Shown in pieces: positions 8,435-16,680 of a stretch of 49,474 nucleotides of DNA. This DNA is from Spirochaetales bacterium. GTDB lineage: Bacteria; Spirochaetota; Spirochaetia; DSM-2461. The notes under the pieces were generated by a model. The model was not told the origin of the DNA. It searched no databases and saw only the letters and a program-made list of their open reading frames with translations. Within the stretch, counting starts at the first letter, position 1, and each line of letters starts with the position of its first letter. The translations under genes and the position numbers were made by a program. The stretch spans positions 1 to 49,474 of the forward strand of contig JAQQAM010000160.1 of assembly GCA_028532905.1 (NCBI GenBank). Direction: 5' to 3'.

Positions 8435-9763
8435 TTACTCCTTAACCAGTGTGTCTGTATATTCCAGGGCTTTACTGATGGCAGTGACCGAACGGTCGAT
8501 CTCTTCTCTGGTGATAATCAGGGGAGGTGCCATAAACAGGAAGTCCCACTTGCAGAAGCTGTACACTCCGTTTTCATACATAATCCGGGTCAGTTCTCCC
8601 GAGACATTGCGCTTGCGGTCGGCAAATCCCGCCAGCTCTGCCTTCGTTTCCCTGTTTTCGGTCAGCTCGATACAAGCCCAGAGTCCTTTAATTCTGACAT
8701 CTCCCACAGAGGGATGTTTCTCCTTGAGCTTCAGAAGTTCCCCTTTCAGGTACTCTCCCTGGGCAGCTGAGGCTTCTATCAGATTCAGTCTCTTGTATTC
8801 TTCAATATTGGCAATAGCAGTAGCACAGGCCAGAGTATGGCCTCCGTAGGTAAGTCCCCCCATAAAGGGTTTGTTCCAGAAGAAATCCCATAACTTCTTT
8901 GACCAGATCATACAGCCGAGCTGTACATAACCCGATGTGATTCCTTTGGCTGTGGTGATGATATCGGGGATAACATCAAAATGTTCAATGGCGAACCATT
9001 TACCCGAACGTCCCCATCCTCCCATAGTTTCATCAATAACCATAAGAATACCGTGTTGATCACAAAGCTCCCGGACTCCCTGCATGAAGGATTTTGAGGG
9101 AATGATGATGCCGTTGGTTCCGACAATGGGTTCCATGAAAACAGCAGCGATTGTATGGGGACCATCCAGCATTATCTGTGTTCTCAGTGCTTCCAGAGCT
9201 CTGAAATTAGCCTCTTCCTCAGTGGTGGAACCAAAGGGACAGCGGTAGGGATAAGGTCCGAAGAATTTAACTGCCCCGGAAATACCGGGTTCTCCGGCCC
9301 ATCGGCGGGGATCCCCTGTCAATGTAATGGCTCCTGCAGTTGCTCCATGGTAGGATCTCCAGCAGGAGTAGATCTTATGCCGTCCGGTATATGCTCTGAC
9401 AGCTTTAATGGCGTTTTCAATGGCTTCAGCACCGCCGTTTGTGTAGAAAACATAGTCCAGATCTCCGGGAGTCACTTCGCTAATCATCTGGCCGAGTCTG
9501 GCTTTTGCTTCTGTACCGAACCCTGTCCCAACATAACAAACCTTATCGATCTGGGTCTTCATTGCCTCTTTTACATGTGCATTGTTATGTCCCAGATTTA
9601 TATTAAGTAATCCTGAACAGAAATCCACATACTCATTTCCTTCCGTATCGTACATCATCACACCATCGGCGCGATCAATTATCATGGGGTGAACATCCTT
9701 TTGTGCTTTCCAGCTGTATACTGTGTGTTCACGATCCAGTTTTTTTATTTCTTCTGTTGTCAT
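8435..9763 (-). CDS. Class III aminotransferase (probable beta-alanine transaminase)
   Basis: A 442-residue PLP fold-type I enzyme. Visible elements: the cofactor region TNGGAEAIENAIK, the SYHGATAGA segment, EPIVGTNGIIIP, the aspartate motif VIDETMGGWGRSG and the Schiff-base lysine in TTAKGITSGY. In context it would transfer the amino group of beta-alanine to a keto acid, giving malonate semialdehyde. The start at 9763 (MTTEEIKK) is preferred to upstream ATGs at 9775 and 9793 because GAGGA lies at the right distance and the longer forms would overlap the alcohol dehydrogenase. It lies between the dehydrogenase (8-nt gap) and the amidohydrolase (5-nt gap). Other omega-amino substrates remain possible. 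Confidence 0.8.
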   Translation of the reverse strand: MTTEEIKKLDREHTVYSWKAQKDVHPMIIDRADGVMMYDTEGNEYVDFCSGLLNINLGHNNAHVKEAMKTQIDKVCYVGTGFGTEAKARLGQMISEVTPGDLDYVFYTNGGAEAIENAIKAVRAYTGRHKIYSCWRSYHGATAGAITLTGDPRRWAGEPGISGAVKFFGPYPYRCPFGSTTEEEANFRALEALRTQIMLDGPHTIAAVFMEPIVGTNGIIIPSKSFMQGVRELCDQHGILMVIDETMGGWGRSGKWFAIEHFDVIPDIITTAKGITSGYVQLGCMIWSKKLWDFFWNKPFMGGLTYGGHTLACATAIANIEEYKRLNLIEASAAQGEYLKGELLKLKEKHPSVGDVRIKGLWACIELTENRETKAELAGFADRKRNVSGELTRIMYENGVYSFCKWDFLFMAPPLIITREEIDRSVTAISKALEYTDTLVKE

Positions 9764-9771
9764 TTTTTTCC

Positions 9772-10875
9772 TCATTTCACAAGACTGTTGCATAAGATGT
9801 TTTGGAGTTCTTCTTCTGAAGGACAGGGATCTGTATTTGCAATATTGCCTGCTTTGATGGCAATGGATGCAAATTTATCCGCTTCTTCCTTAGTCAGCTC
9901 AAAATGATCCAGCAGGGAATCAATTAGACGACTGAGTGCATCAATGCTCTCGAATCCCATGGCTGAAAGGATCTTTTTGACTTCCAGTGGTCTGGAAGCT
10001 GCTATGTATTTAAAATATTCACCCAGGAGGTAGCCGTTGGCTACACCGTGATCCAGTCCCTTAAAGTAGGTCAGGGAATAGCCCATAGCATGAACTGCTG
10101 TTGTTCCTGACTGGGAAATTACAATCCCTGCCAGAGTAGAGGCATAAAGGAGTGCTTCTCTGTCTTCAGAACAGGGAGTCTCTCCGGATGCCATTTTCGG
10201 CAGGATACTTCCAATTATGGTAAGGGATTCCAGAGCCAGCGCCTGTGCCGGCGGAATGGCTCTTACCGCAAGGTATCCCTCTGCCGAATGACTTAATGCG
10301 TCAATTACTGTTGCAGCTGTGATAGGAAAGGGAAGATCCTCTGTATACTTCCCATCCAGAAAGGCAACAGCCGGATAAACCTGCTCCGAATTCAAGAAAC
10401 TTTTAGTCTGAAGTTTATTATTGGTAAGGATGGAATAAGGTGTAACCTCACTTCCGGTTCCCGCAGTCGTAGGAACGGCGACAAGGGGAAGAACCTTGCT
10501 GAAAAATCTCTGTCCCAGAAGTTCATCGTCACTTACCTCATCTGCTGCCAGAACAGCTACCGCCTTGGCAGCATCCATAGGAGAGCCGCCCCCTATGGCA
10601 ACTACAAAATCTGCTTCTGCCCTAACAGCCGCACCGGCAGCCTCCCGGACATCTTCAAGAGAGGGATTCGGCTTAACCTTGTTATAGTATTCCCAGGCGA
10701 TGCCCTGACTCTCAAGAGCTGCAGTCATATCAGCGAGAGCGCCGATTTTTTTTGCTGAACTCTTCCCGCTCATTATGAAGGCCTTTTTTCCCAGGGGGCT
10801 AATCAGACCGGCGTTTTCCTTCACACAGTTCTTACCGGACACAATTCGTGTGGGCATATAATAGGAGAATTTCAT
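9772..10875 (-). CDS. Iron-type alcohol dehydrogenase (candidate 3-hydroxypropionate dehydrogenase)
   Basis: A 367-residue group III (iron-dependent) alcohol dehydrogenase. The nucleotide-binding GGGSPMDAAKA and PTTAGTGSEVTPY motifs are present, as are metal ligands of the family in DALSHSAEGY (Asp, His), TTAVHAMGY (His) and GLDHGVANG (His). Placed between the dihydropyrimidinase and the aminotransferase, it probably handles malonate semialdehyde made from beta-alanine, reducing it to 3-hydroxypropionate. That would regenerate NAD(P)+ and fit a fermentative organism. Substrate assignment is inference from context. The ATG has AGAGG upstream; the stop precedes the aminotransferase start by 8 nt. 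Confidence 0.8.
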   Translation of the reverse strand: MKFSYYMPTRIVSGKNCVKENAGLISPLGKKAFIMSGKSSAKKIGALADMTAALESQGIAWEYYNKVKPNPSLEDVREAAGAAVRAEADFVVAIGGGSPMDAAKAVAVLAADEVSDDELLGQRFFSKVLPLVAVPTTAGTGSEVTPYSILTNNKLQTKSFLNSEQVYPAVAFLDGKYTEDLPFPITAATVIDALSHSAEGYLAVRAIPPAQALALESLTIIGSILPKMASGETPCSEDREALLYASTLAGIVISQSGTTAVHAMGYSLTYFKGLDHGVANGYLLGEYFKYIAASRPLEVKKILSAMGFESIDALSRLIDSLLDHFELTKEEADKFASIAIKAGNIANTDPCPSEEELQNILCNSLVK

Positions 10876-10887
10876 TTTTACCTCTGT

Positions 10888-12297
10888 TTATATAATTTCG
10901 TTATCAGATTCTCTGGATACGAATGAACCGTATCCGGCCTCGCCCAGCCACTCACCGTCCTTAACCAGAGTTTTACCGCGAACCATAACCTGCCTGGGCC
11001 ATCCTTTGACGTTCATCCCCTCGTAGCAGTTATAATCGACATTCATATGATGACTCTCTGCACTGATAGTGTGTTCTGCTTCAGGGTCAAAAAGAACAAG
11101 ATCTGCATGGGCACCAACTGAAACGGAACCTTTCTGAGGATACATTCCGAATATTCGGGCTGCATTTGTGGAAGTAAGCTCAACAAAGCGGTTGGGTGTG
11201 ATTTTCCCGCTGTTCACTCCCAGGTGCCACATAACAGGAAAACGGTCTTCAATACCGGGCACACCATTGGGGACTTTAACCCAGGACTCTTTTCCAAGTT
11301 CCTTGCCCGGAAGACGCCCCTCCTTTCCCCCTTCAAACCAGAAGGGGCAATGGTCGGTGGCAACGGTTTGTACAGTACCGTCCCTGAGCGCCTTCCATAC
11401 AGCGGCCTTATCCGCCTCTCCCTTTGGGGGAGGAGAACAGATGTATTTGGCTCCTTCAAAATCTTCTGTATCAATCCAGTCATCGGTAATATGGGTGTAC
11501 TGCACACAGGTTTCTCCCATTACCGGAAGGCCTTTGGCCCGGCCCTTTCTGACCGCTTCCAATCCTTCTTCACAGGCAATATGCACAATATAAAGTGGTG
11601 CTTTTGTCATCTCGACAAATGAAACAGCCCGGGCAGTTGCTTCAGCTTCAATGGCGGCAGAGTGCGCAATATTATGGTAACCCATTGCATTCTTTCCCTC
11701 TGCCAGAAGCTCTTCTGTGATAAGGGCAATGGCATCCCCGTTTTCCGCATGTACCATAGTGGTCATCCCGCTCTCGGCACTCTTTTTCAGAGCTTTGAGG
11801 AAAGTCGTATCATCAACCTGAAAAGCACCCTTATAGGCCATGAAAATTTTCAGACTGGAAACCCCTTCTTTCAGAAGTTCCGGTATTTCGTCAATTGAGC
11901 TGTCTACCGGGTCTGTCAGAGCAACATGAAAACCATAATCCACAGCAGCTTTCCCCTCAGCCTTCTTTTTCCACTCCTGTATCGCATCAACCATGGTTTT
12001 TCCCTTCTGCTGTATGGCAAAATCAATATGGCAGGTGGTTCCTCCAAATGCGGCAGCTTTGTGTCCGGTAAAAAAATCATCAGAAGAGGATGTACCGCCG
12101 AAGGGCATATCCAGGTGTGTATGAGGATCAATTCCGCCGGGCATTATAAGAAGGCCGGAAGCATCAATCACTTCATCGACATCCACATCGTCCATATCCC
12201 TGGACATGGATGTGATTATGCCTTCTTCAATTAGCAGATCTGATTTAAATGTTTCTCCAGCCGTGACAACGGTACCGTTTTTGATAAGTGTTTTCAT
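10888..12297 (-). CDS. hydA: Dihydropyrimidinase (D-hydantoinase family)
   Basis: A 469-residue cyclic amidohydrolase of normal length. The binuclear metal site is recognisable: GGIDPHTHLDMPFGG (HxH), SLKIFMAYKG (the lysine that is carboxylated), MVHAENGD and YIVHIACEEG (histidines), and VATDHCPF (aspartate). It opens the ring of 5,6-dihydrouracil or dihydrothymine to the N-carbamoyl beta-amino acid. It lies 35 bases after preA and 12 before the dehydrogenase, with GGAG eight bases before ATG. A hydantoinase activity on other cyclic imides cannot be excluded from sequence. Confidence 0.9.
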   Translation of the reverse strand: MKTLIKNGTVVTAGETFKSDLLIEEGIITSMSRDMDDVDVDEVIDASGLLIMPGGIDPHTHLDMPFGGTSSSDDFFTGHKAAAFGGTTCHIDFAIQQKGKTMVDAIQEWKKKAEGKAAVDYGFHVALTDPVDSSIDEIPELLKEGVSSLKIFMAYKGAFQVDDTTFLKALKKSAESGMTTMVHAENGDAIALITEELLAEGKNAMGYHNIAHSAAIEAEATARAVSFVEMTKAPLYIVHIACEEGLEAVRKGRAKGLPVMGETCVQYTHITDDWIDTEDFEGAKYICSPPPKGEADKAAVWKALRDGTVQTVATDHCPFWFEGGKEGRLPGKELGKESWVKVPNGVPGIEDRFPVMWHLGVNSGKITPNRFVELTSTNAARIFGMYPQKGSVSVGAHADLVLFDPEAEHTISAESHHMNVDYNCYEGMNVKGWPRQVMVRGKTLVKDGEWLGEAGYGSFVSRESDNEII

Positions 12298-12332
12298 CTT
12301 TTTTTCTCCATTTGAAATTTACAGTTGTAATA

Positions 12333-13526
12333 TCAGGCAGAATGAACCTGTACAGGAAAGAACAAAGCCGATTCAGGGCATACAAATGTACAAAGAGCAC
12401 AGCCGTCACAACTGTCTATTTCTATGCTGGCCTTCTTCTCCAGAAGATGAATAGCCTGGTATCCTCCGTCCCGGCAGGCCACAACACATTTCCCACAACC
12501 AGTACAGGCCTCAGTATCAATTTCAGGAACCAGATCTGACTTTTTATTAAGAGACTCATGGGTTGTCAGCTTTCTCACTGCAGCTCCTCTGAAATCATCC
12601 AGAGAATTGAAACCCATCTCCTTCATATATTCTTTTGTGCCGGAAATCATTTTTTTTATAATTGAAAAACCGGAAACCATCACTTCTGTACAAACCTGAA
12701 CATGATTGGCTCCCAGGGAGATATACTCCATGGCATCTGACCAGTTCGATACACCTCCCATAGCTGAAAGAGGCAGGTCTGTCTCTCTGGCAAGCTGGGA
12801 AATAACTCTCAATCCGATGGGTTTTACAGCAGGTCCCGAATAACCGCCCAATGTTGAAAATCCCTGTACAACGGGATAGGGGGTAAGGGTTTTCAGATCA
12901 ACTCCGGAAAGTGACTCAACTGTGTTGATCGCAGCAAGTGCATCAGCTCCGCCTTCCTTTGCAGCCTCGGCAATTTCTACTACTGAGGTCACATTGGGGG
13001 TCAGTTTTACAATGACCGGAATAGAAACAGAATCGCTCACCCACCGGGTGATCAGTTTTGTTATGTTTTTATTCTGTCCGATAGCCGCGCCAACACCCTT
13101 TTCGGGCATTCCGTGGGGGCAGGAGAAATTCAGCTCCAGTGCTTGTGCACCGGTTTTTTCTGCCCAGATGGCGAGATCAGCCCAGGATTTCTCATTGCTG
13201 TCTCCCATTATCGAGACAACAATCATCTTGTCCGGCCATTTCTCTCTCAGTTGTCTGATTCCTTTTTCCCAGTAATCCAGATTCTGCTTGCTGACCAGTT
13301 CAAAGTTTTCGAACCCGATAACTCTTTCCCCTTCTTTCAGAGCGTGGAAGCGGGGTTTGGCATCTTCAATTTCCATATAGTCAGGTTTTATAGTTTTTGT
13401 GACAACTCCGGCCCAACCGGCTTTGAATGCCCGGTCTATCATTTCAATGCTGGCTGTAGGGGGGGCGGAGGCCAGCAGAAAGGGGTTTTCCAGAGGAATT
13501 CCGCAAAAACTGCTTTTTAAATCCAT
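12333..13526 (-). CDS. preA: Dihydropyrimidine dehydrogenase PreA-like subunit
   Basis: A 397-residue protein with an FMN-binding dihydroorotate dehydrogenase-type barrel (LENPFLLASAPPTAS, ELNFSCPHGMPEKGVG, PVIVKLTPNV) followed by two 4Fe-4S motifs near the C-terminus (CTGCGKCVVAC and CDGCALCTFVC). This is the PreA arrangement, which reduces uracil or thymine. The NAD/FAD subunit PreT that usually pairs with it is not encoded here, so electrons may come from ferredoxin or from a PreT elsewhere. The start at 13526 (MDLKSSF) is chosen over 13577 because AGGAG lies seven bases before it. It is the first gene of the operon, with a -24/-12 promoter candidate ~70 bases upstream. Confidence 0.85.
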   Translation of the reverse strand: MDLKSSFCGIPLENPFLLASAPPTASIEMIDRAFKAGWAGVVTKTIKPDYMEIEDAKPRFHALKEGERVIGFENFELVSKQNLDYWEKGIRQLREKWPDKMIVVSIMGDSNEKSWADLAIWAEKTGAQALELNFSCPHGMPEKGVGAAIGQNKNITKLITRWVSDSVSIPVIVKLTPNVTSVVEIAEAAKEGGADALAAINTVESLSGVDLKTLTPYPVVQGFSTLGGYSGPAVKPIGLRVISQLARETDLPLSAMGGVSNWSDAMEYISLGANHVQVCTEVMVSGFSIIKKMISGTKEYMKEMGFNSLDDFRGAAVRKLTTHESLNKKSDLVPEIDTEACTGCGKCVVACRDGGYQAIHLLEKKASIEIDSCDGCALCTFVCPESALFFPVQVHSA

Positions 13527-13605
13527 AGTATTTCTCCTAATGACTACCTTCTGATCCGAAAAATTAGTATCTGACAATTATTCGGGAAAGGGTCACTAGC
13601 CTCTT

Positions 13606-13621
13606 TGCACAGACTATGCCA
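13606..13621 (-). promoter_or_regulatory. Sigma-54 (-24/-12) promoter candidate for the preA operon
   Basis: Reading the minus strand, TGGCAT-A-GTCT-GTGCA has the invariant GG and GC dinucleotides exactly 12 positions apart, as in the consensus TGGCACGnnnnTTGCW. Two of the less conserved positions differ. A start near 13595 would give a leader of about 70 nt before the preA ATG. Confidence 0.5.
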
Positions 13622-14012
13622 ATTATCATGAAAGTGTGTGTTTCATCATTTTTTTTATACTAATACGTTCACATTTCTTCTCTTCCTGAGCCTTATTTTT
13701 ATCATTTTCTGTTCGTTCCGATTCTCATATCCCTCAAAAATGAGAGGTTTTCTCCCTGAACAAACCGGCACATAAGCAAATCGCCTCCATTTTTCATACA
13801 TTTTTGTGTTTTTCGATTTTCTTTGTACTCAAAAGTAAAAATACATTTTCCAGATTTATGAATTGCCCTTTCCTTTCCTCTTTACAGGACTGAATTTGAT
13901 GTTACTGAAGAAAAACAGAGGGGAGCATAGACCACATAATTGTTATTAAATGGTCAGACAAGTTCATGATTTCAAAGAGTTCCTACACTGATATCTGAGA
14001 TCTACAGCCTCT

Positions 14013-14029
14013 TAATAAGCTAGTTATTA
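14013..14029. promoter_or_regulatory. Inverted repeat, possible activator site
   Basis: TAATAA-gctag-TTATTA, a perfect 6-bp inverted repeat with a 5-bp centre, flanked by CC on the left and GG on the right with a small offset. It lies about 110 bp upstream of the -24 element of the transporter operon, a distance typical of enhancer sites for sigma-54 activators. Function is inferred from position only. Confidence 0.3.
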
Positions 14030-14123
14030 GGCTCAAAAACTAAATACCAGACATTTTTTTAATTTCCTTTCCTTTATAAGGGGAAAAATAATTATCTCAT
14101 TTACCATGGGACAGAATAAAAGA

Positions 14124-14139
14124 TGGCACAGATATTGCA
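14124..14139 (+). promoter_or_regulatory. Sigma-54 (-24/-12) promoter candidate for the ABC transporter operon
   Basis: TGGCAC-A-GATA-TTGCA matches the sigma-54 consensus TGGCACGnnnnTTGCW at all but one of the defined positions, with GG and GC correctly spaced. A start at about 14150 would leave a ~79-nt leader before the ATG at 14229. Confidence 0.7.
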
Positions 14140-14228
14140 TTGTTAATTTCATCAAAAAAATGATTTGTAAAACTGATATTCCGGTATGAAGAACAGAAAT
14201 CCGGTGATGAAGTGAAAGGATGATAGTA

Positions 14229-15008
14229 ATGCAGACAGCTGAAACAGAGATCAGAATCAAGGGACTGTGTGTTACCTTCCCCGATAAGGACGGAGGAGAG
14301 GATATCCATGCCCTTACTGATGTGAATCTCGATATTAAACAGGGAGAGTTTATCTCTCTTCTGGGCCCTTCCGGATGCGGAAAAACAACTCTTCTAAGAT
14401 CAATAGCAGATCTTCAGAGGCCTACTTCGGGAATCATATCCGTAAAGGGTAGAAGTCCTCATGAAATAAGATTAAGTCAGAAGTACGGTATTGTGTTTCA
14501 GAGTCCTGTCCTTTATGACTGGAGAACCGTAAGACGGAATATCTGCATGCCCATGGAAGTCATAGGTCTTCCCAAAAAGGAAAGAACCCGCCGTGTGGAT
14601 GCTATGCTTGAGCTTGTGGGTCTTACCAAGTTCGGAAAAAAATACCCTCACCAGCTTTCAGGTGGAATGCAACAGAGAGTAGGAATTGCCAGGGCGCTGG
14701 CGCTGGATCCCGAAATTTTACTGATGGACGAACCCTTCTCGGCACTGGATGAATTTACCAAAGAGAAGCTCCATATGGATCTCCTGGATATCTGGAAAAA
14801 AACGAATAAGACCATCCTTTTTGTTACCCACAATATTCAGGAATCTGTTTTTCTATCAGACAGAATTGTTGTTCTCTCTCCCCATCCCGGCAGAGTGTCG
14901 GCTGTAGTCGATGCAGATATTCCCCGCCCCAGAAATCTTGACTGCAAAGGGACCGCCGAGTTCAGCGCTCTTGTCAACAAAGTCAGAAACAGCTTCGAAG
15001 GGGTTTAG
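14229..15008 (+). CDS. ABC transporter ATPase (NMT1/Tau-Ssu-like importer)
   Basis: A 259-residue ATPase with Walker A (GPSGCGKTT), Q-loop (VFQSPVLYDWRTV), signature (LSGGMQQR), Walker B (ILLMDEPF) and H-loop (FVTHNIQES). The ALDEFTKEKLH and LSPHPGRV segments are typical of taurine, sulfonate, nitrate and pyrimidine-precursor importers. ATG at 14229 is preferred to 14220 because AAGG then sits at normal spacing. It is first of four genes (ATPase, two permeases, binding protein). Being divergent from the pyrimidine catabolic operon, it most likely energises uptake of uracil, thymine or a related pyrimidine. Confidence 0.9.
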   Translation: MQTAETEIRIKGLCVTFPDKDGGEDIHALTDVNLDIKQGEFISLLGPSGCGKTTLLRSIADLQRPTSGIISVKGRSPHEIRLSQKYGIVFQSPVLYDWRTVRRNICMPMEVIGLPKKERTRRVDAMLELVGLTKFGKKYPHQLSGGMQQRVGIARALALDPEILLMDEPFSALDEFTKEKLHMDLLDIWKKTNKTILFVTHNIQESVFLSDRIVVLSPHPGRVSAVVDADIPRPRNLDCKGTAEFSALVNKVRNSFEGV

Positions 15009-15010
15009 CA

Positions 15011-15832
15011 ATGACAAGAGCCAATAAAGAAAAACTGACAGATATAATGGTTATTCTCGTCTGGGTCGCCGGACTGATTATCCTCTGGGAAATCGGTGCT
15101 ACTATTATAGCCCAGACAAAGAGGACTCCTGCCAATGTTTTGCCCCATCTTTCGCAGATCATTGAATCCGTCTTCAGCGATAAAATGGTGAGTAATAAAC
15201 AGACGGCCTGGCAGATTGTTATAAGCAATGCAGGTATAACCCTCTGGAGAGCCGGTCTTGGATTTCTGATAGGAGTGCTGACAGGGTTCCTTCTGGCATT
15301 GTTTATGCGCTACTTCAAGGCAGTGGAAAAGACTGCTTTTCCCTATCTTATGATGATTCAGATGATACCCATTCTCGGAATGGCTCCCATCGTTCTGGCT
15401 ATAACCAAAGACATCAACAAAAGCCGAATCATGATAGCTGCCATACTGACCTTCTATCCGGTGGCTACCAATACACTGGCGGGACTGAAGTCTGTAGAGA
15501 AGGAAAAACTGGACCTGATGCACTCTCTGGCAGCCAGTAACTGGCATATTTACACCAAACTTCTTCTTCCCTCCTGTGTTCCGTACCTTTTTACAGGATT
15601 GAAAATTGCAGCACCCATGGCTATTACAGCATCCATACTGGTGGATACCCTTCAGGGGAGCGGCGGATTGGGAACAATGCTTTCCCAGTCTCTGAAGCAT
15701 GCCATCAGCATCTATGTTTTCTGGCAGATTGTTTTTGTAAGCGCCTTCATCGGAATACTGAGCTACAAGCTTATGTCGGTAATAGAAAAACTCTACTCAC
15801 CCCATGAAAAGGCAAAGGCGGCAAAATCATGA
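15011..15832 (+). CDS. ABC transporter permease 1
   Basis: A 273-residue inner-membrane permease of the BPD_transp_1 family, with about six hydrophobic segments starting at DIMVILVWVAGLIILWEIG. The coupling-loop (EAA-like) region reads HSLAASNWHIYTKLLLPSCV, followed by the family ending GSGGLGTML. It begins two bases after the ATPase stop and overlaps permease 2 by 4 nt (ATGA). The two permeases are similar in length and share the HSLAA...TKL...VPY(L/I)FT coupling segment, so they form a heterodimer rather than the homodimer usual in this family. Confidence 0.88.
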   Translation: MTRANKEKLTDIMVILVWVAGLIILWEIGATIIAQTKRTPANVLPHLSQIIESVFSDKMVSNKQTAWQIVISNAGITLWRAGLGFLIGVLTGFLLALFMRYFKAVEKTAFPYLMMIQMIPILGMAPIVLAITKDINKSRIMIAAILTFYPVATNTLAGLKSVEKEKLDLMHSLAASNWHIYTKLLLPSCVPYLFTGLKIAAPMAITASILVDTLQGSGGLGTMLSQSLKHAISIYVFWQIVFVSAFIGILSYKLMSVIEKLYSPHEKAKAAKS

Positions 15833-16632
15833 AAAACATATCTATGGACAGGGAGAAAATCTCCACCATTCTTTATCCCCTAATGTTCGGAGTATTTGTC
15901 ATTGCCATGTGGCAGAGTGAGGCACTTCACTTTCTCATGGGTGCGGATACTTTTACCCTCCCATTACCCACCAGAATTTTCACAATCCTCACAGAAAATC
16001 TGCCCAAGGTTCTGTTGAATACAAAAGCCACTCTGATGGTTGCCGTGGGAGGCCTCGTTCTGGGCTCTTTACTGGGTTACCTTCTGGCCATAATCGCCTC
16101 CACATTCCCCAAATGGGGAATGGGCGGGCTGTCTGTTGTCTCTGCCTTTAATGCGGTACCCATCATCGCAATTGCGCCGATTCTCAACAATCTGACTAAA
16201 GACTTCAGCCGGGATCCCAACATCAGAAGCATGCTGGCTAAAACTCTGGTTGTTATGATTACCTGCACTGTTTCCATGAGTGTAAATGCCTATAGAGGAT
16301 TTACGGAACTCAAACCTTTTTCAGAAGACCTGATGCATTCCCTGGCGGCTAACAAGTGGACCATTTTCACAAAACTGAAGGTTCCCAACAGTGTTCCTTA
16401 CATCTTTACTGCCTTAAGGGTTTCCGTACCTGCCAGTATTATCTCTGCCATGGTAAGTGAGTATTTTGCAGAGTATATCATCGGGGTCGGGAGAATGATC
16501 CGGGAGAACATAGTACTTGCCCAGTATGCAACCGCCTGGGCCTACATAGCAGCTGCCTTTGTGATTGGTATCACAATGTATGTGCTGTTGCTGATATTTG
16601 AAGGAATTTGCATGAAGGGACGCCGGGCCTGA
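15829..16632 (+). CDS. ABC transporter permease 2
   Basis: A 267-residue permease paralogous to the preceding one. Membrane segments are visible from IMWQSEAL-like sequence onward, and the coupling loop reads HSLAANKWTIFTKLKVPNSV then PYIFTALRVSVPASI. It overlaps permease 1 by 4 nt, implying translational coupling, and is followed after 48 bases by the binding-protein gene. Divergent paired permeases are known in riboflavin/pyrimidine-precursor (RibXY/ThiX-like) importers, which fits the proposed pyrimidine substrate. Confidence 0.88.
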   Translation: MKNISMDREKISTILYPLMFGVFVIAMWQSEALHFLMGADTFTLPLPTRIFTILTENLPKVLLNTKATLMVAVGGLVLGSLLGYLLAIIASTFPKWGMGGLSVVSAFNAVPIIAIAPILNNLTKDFSRDPNIRSMLAKTLVVMITCTVSMSVNAYRGFTELKPFSEDLMHSLAANKWTIFTKLKVPNSVPYIFTALRVSVPASIISAMVSEYFAEYIIGVGRMIRENIVLAQYATAWAYIAAAFVIGITMYVLLLIFEGICMKGRRA

Positions 16633-16680
16633 CAAGACCGGAAACTTCATTAAATTAGATAATCATTACAGGAGAAAGAA

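Larger units (their letters stand above)
13527..14228. other. Divergent regulatory region between catabolic and transport operons
   Basis: About 700 bases without a credible gene, strongly AT-rich, with T-tracts in the middle (13790-13860). Each end has a -24/-12 type promoter candidate pointing outwards, described separately. Between them are a TAATAA/TTATTA inverted repeat (14013-14029), a CTCA-aaaa-TGAG element (near 13735-13750) and TACT-caaa-AGTA (13826-13837). Any of these could be a binding site for an enhancer-type activator or a repressor; none matches a site I can name. Confidence 0.6.

Noticed and set aside
12333-13526. Pyrimidine biosynthetic dihydroorotate dehydrogenase (PyrD)
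   Set aside because: Two C-terminal 4Fe-4S motifs and the neighbouring dihydropyrimidinase fit PreA rather than PyrD.
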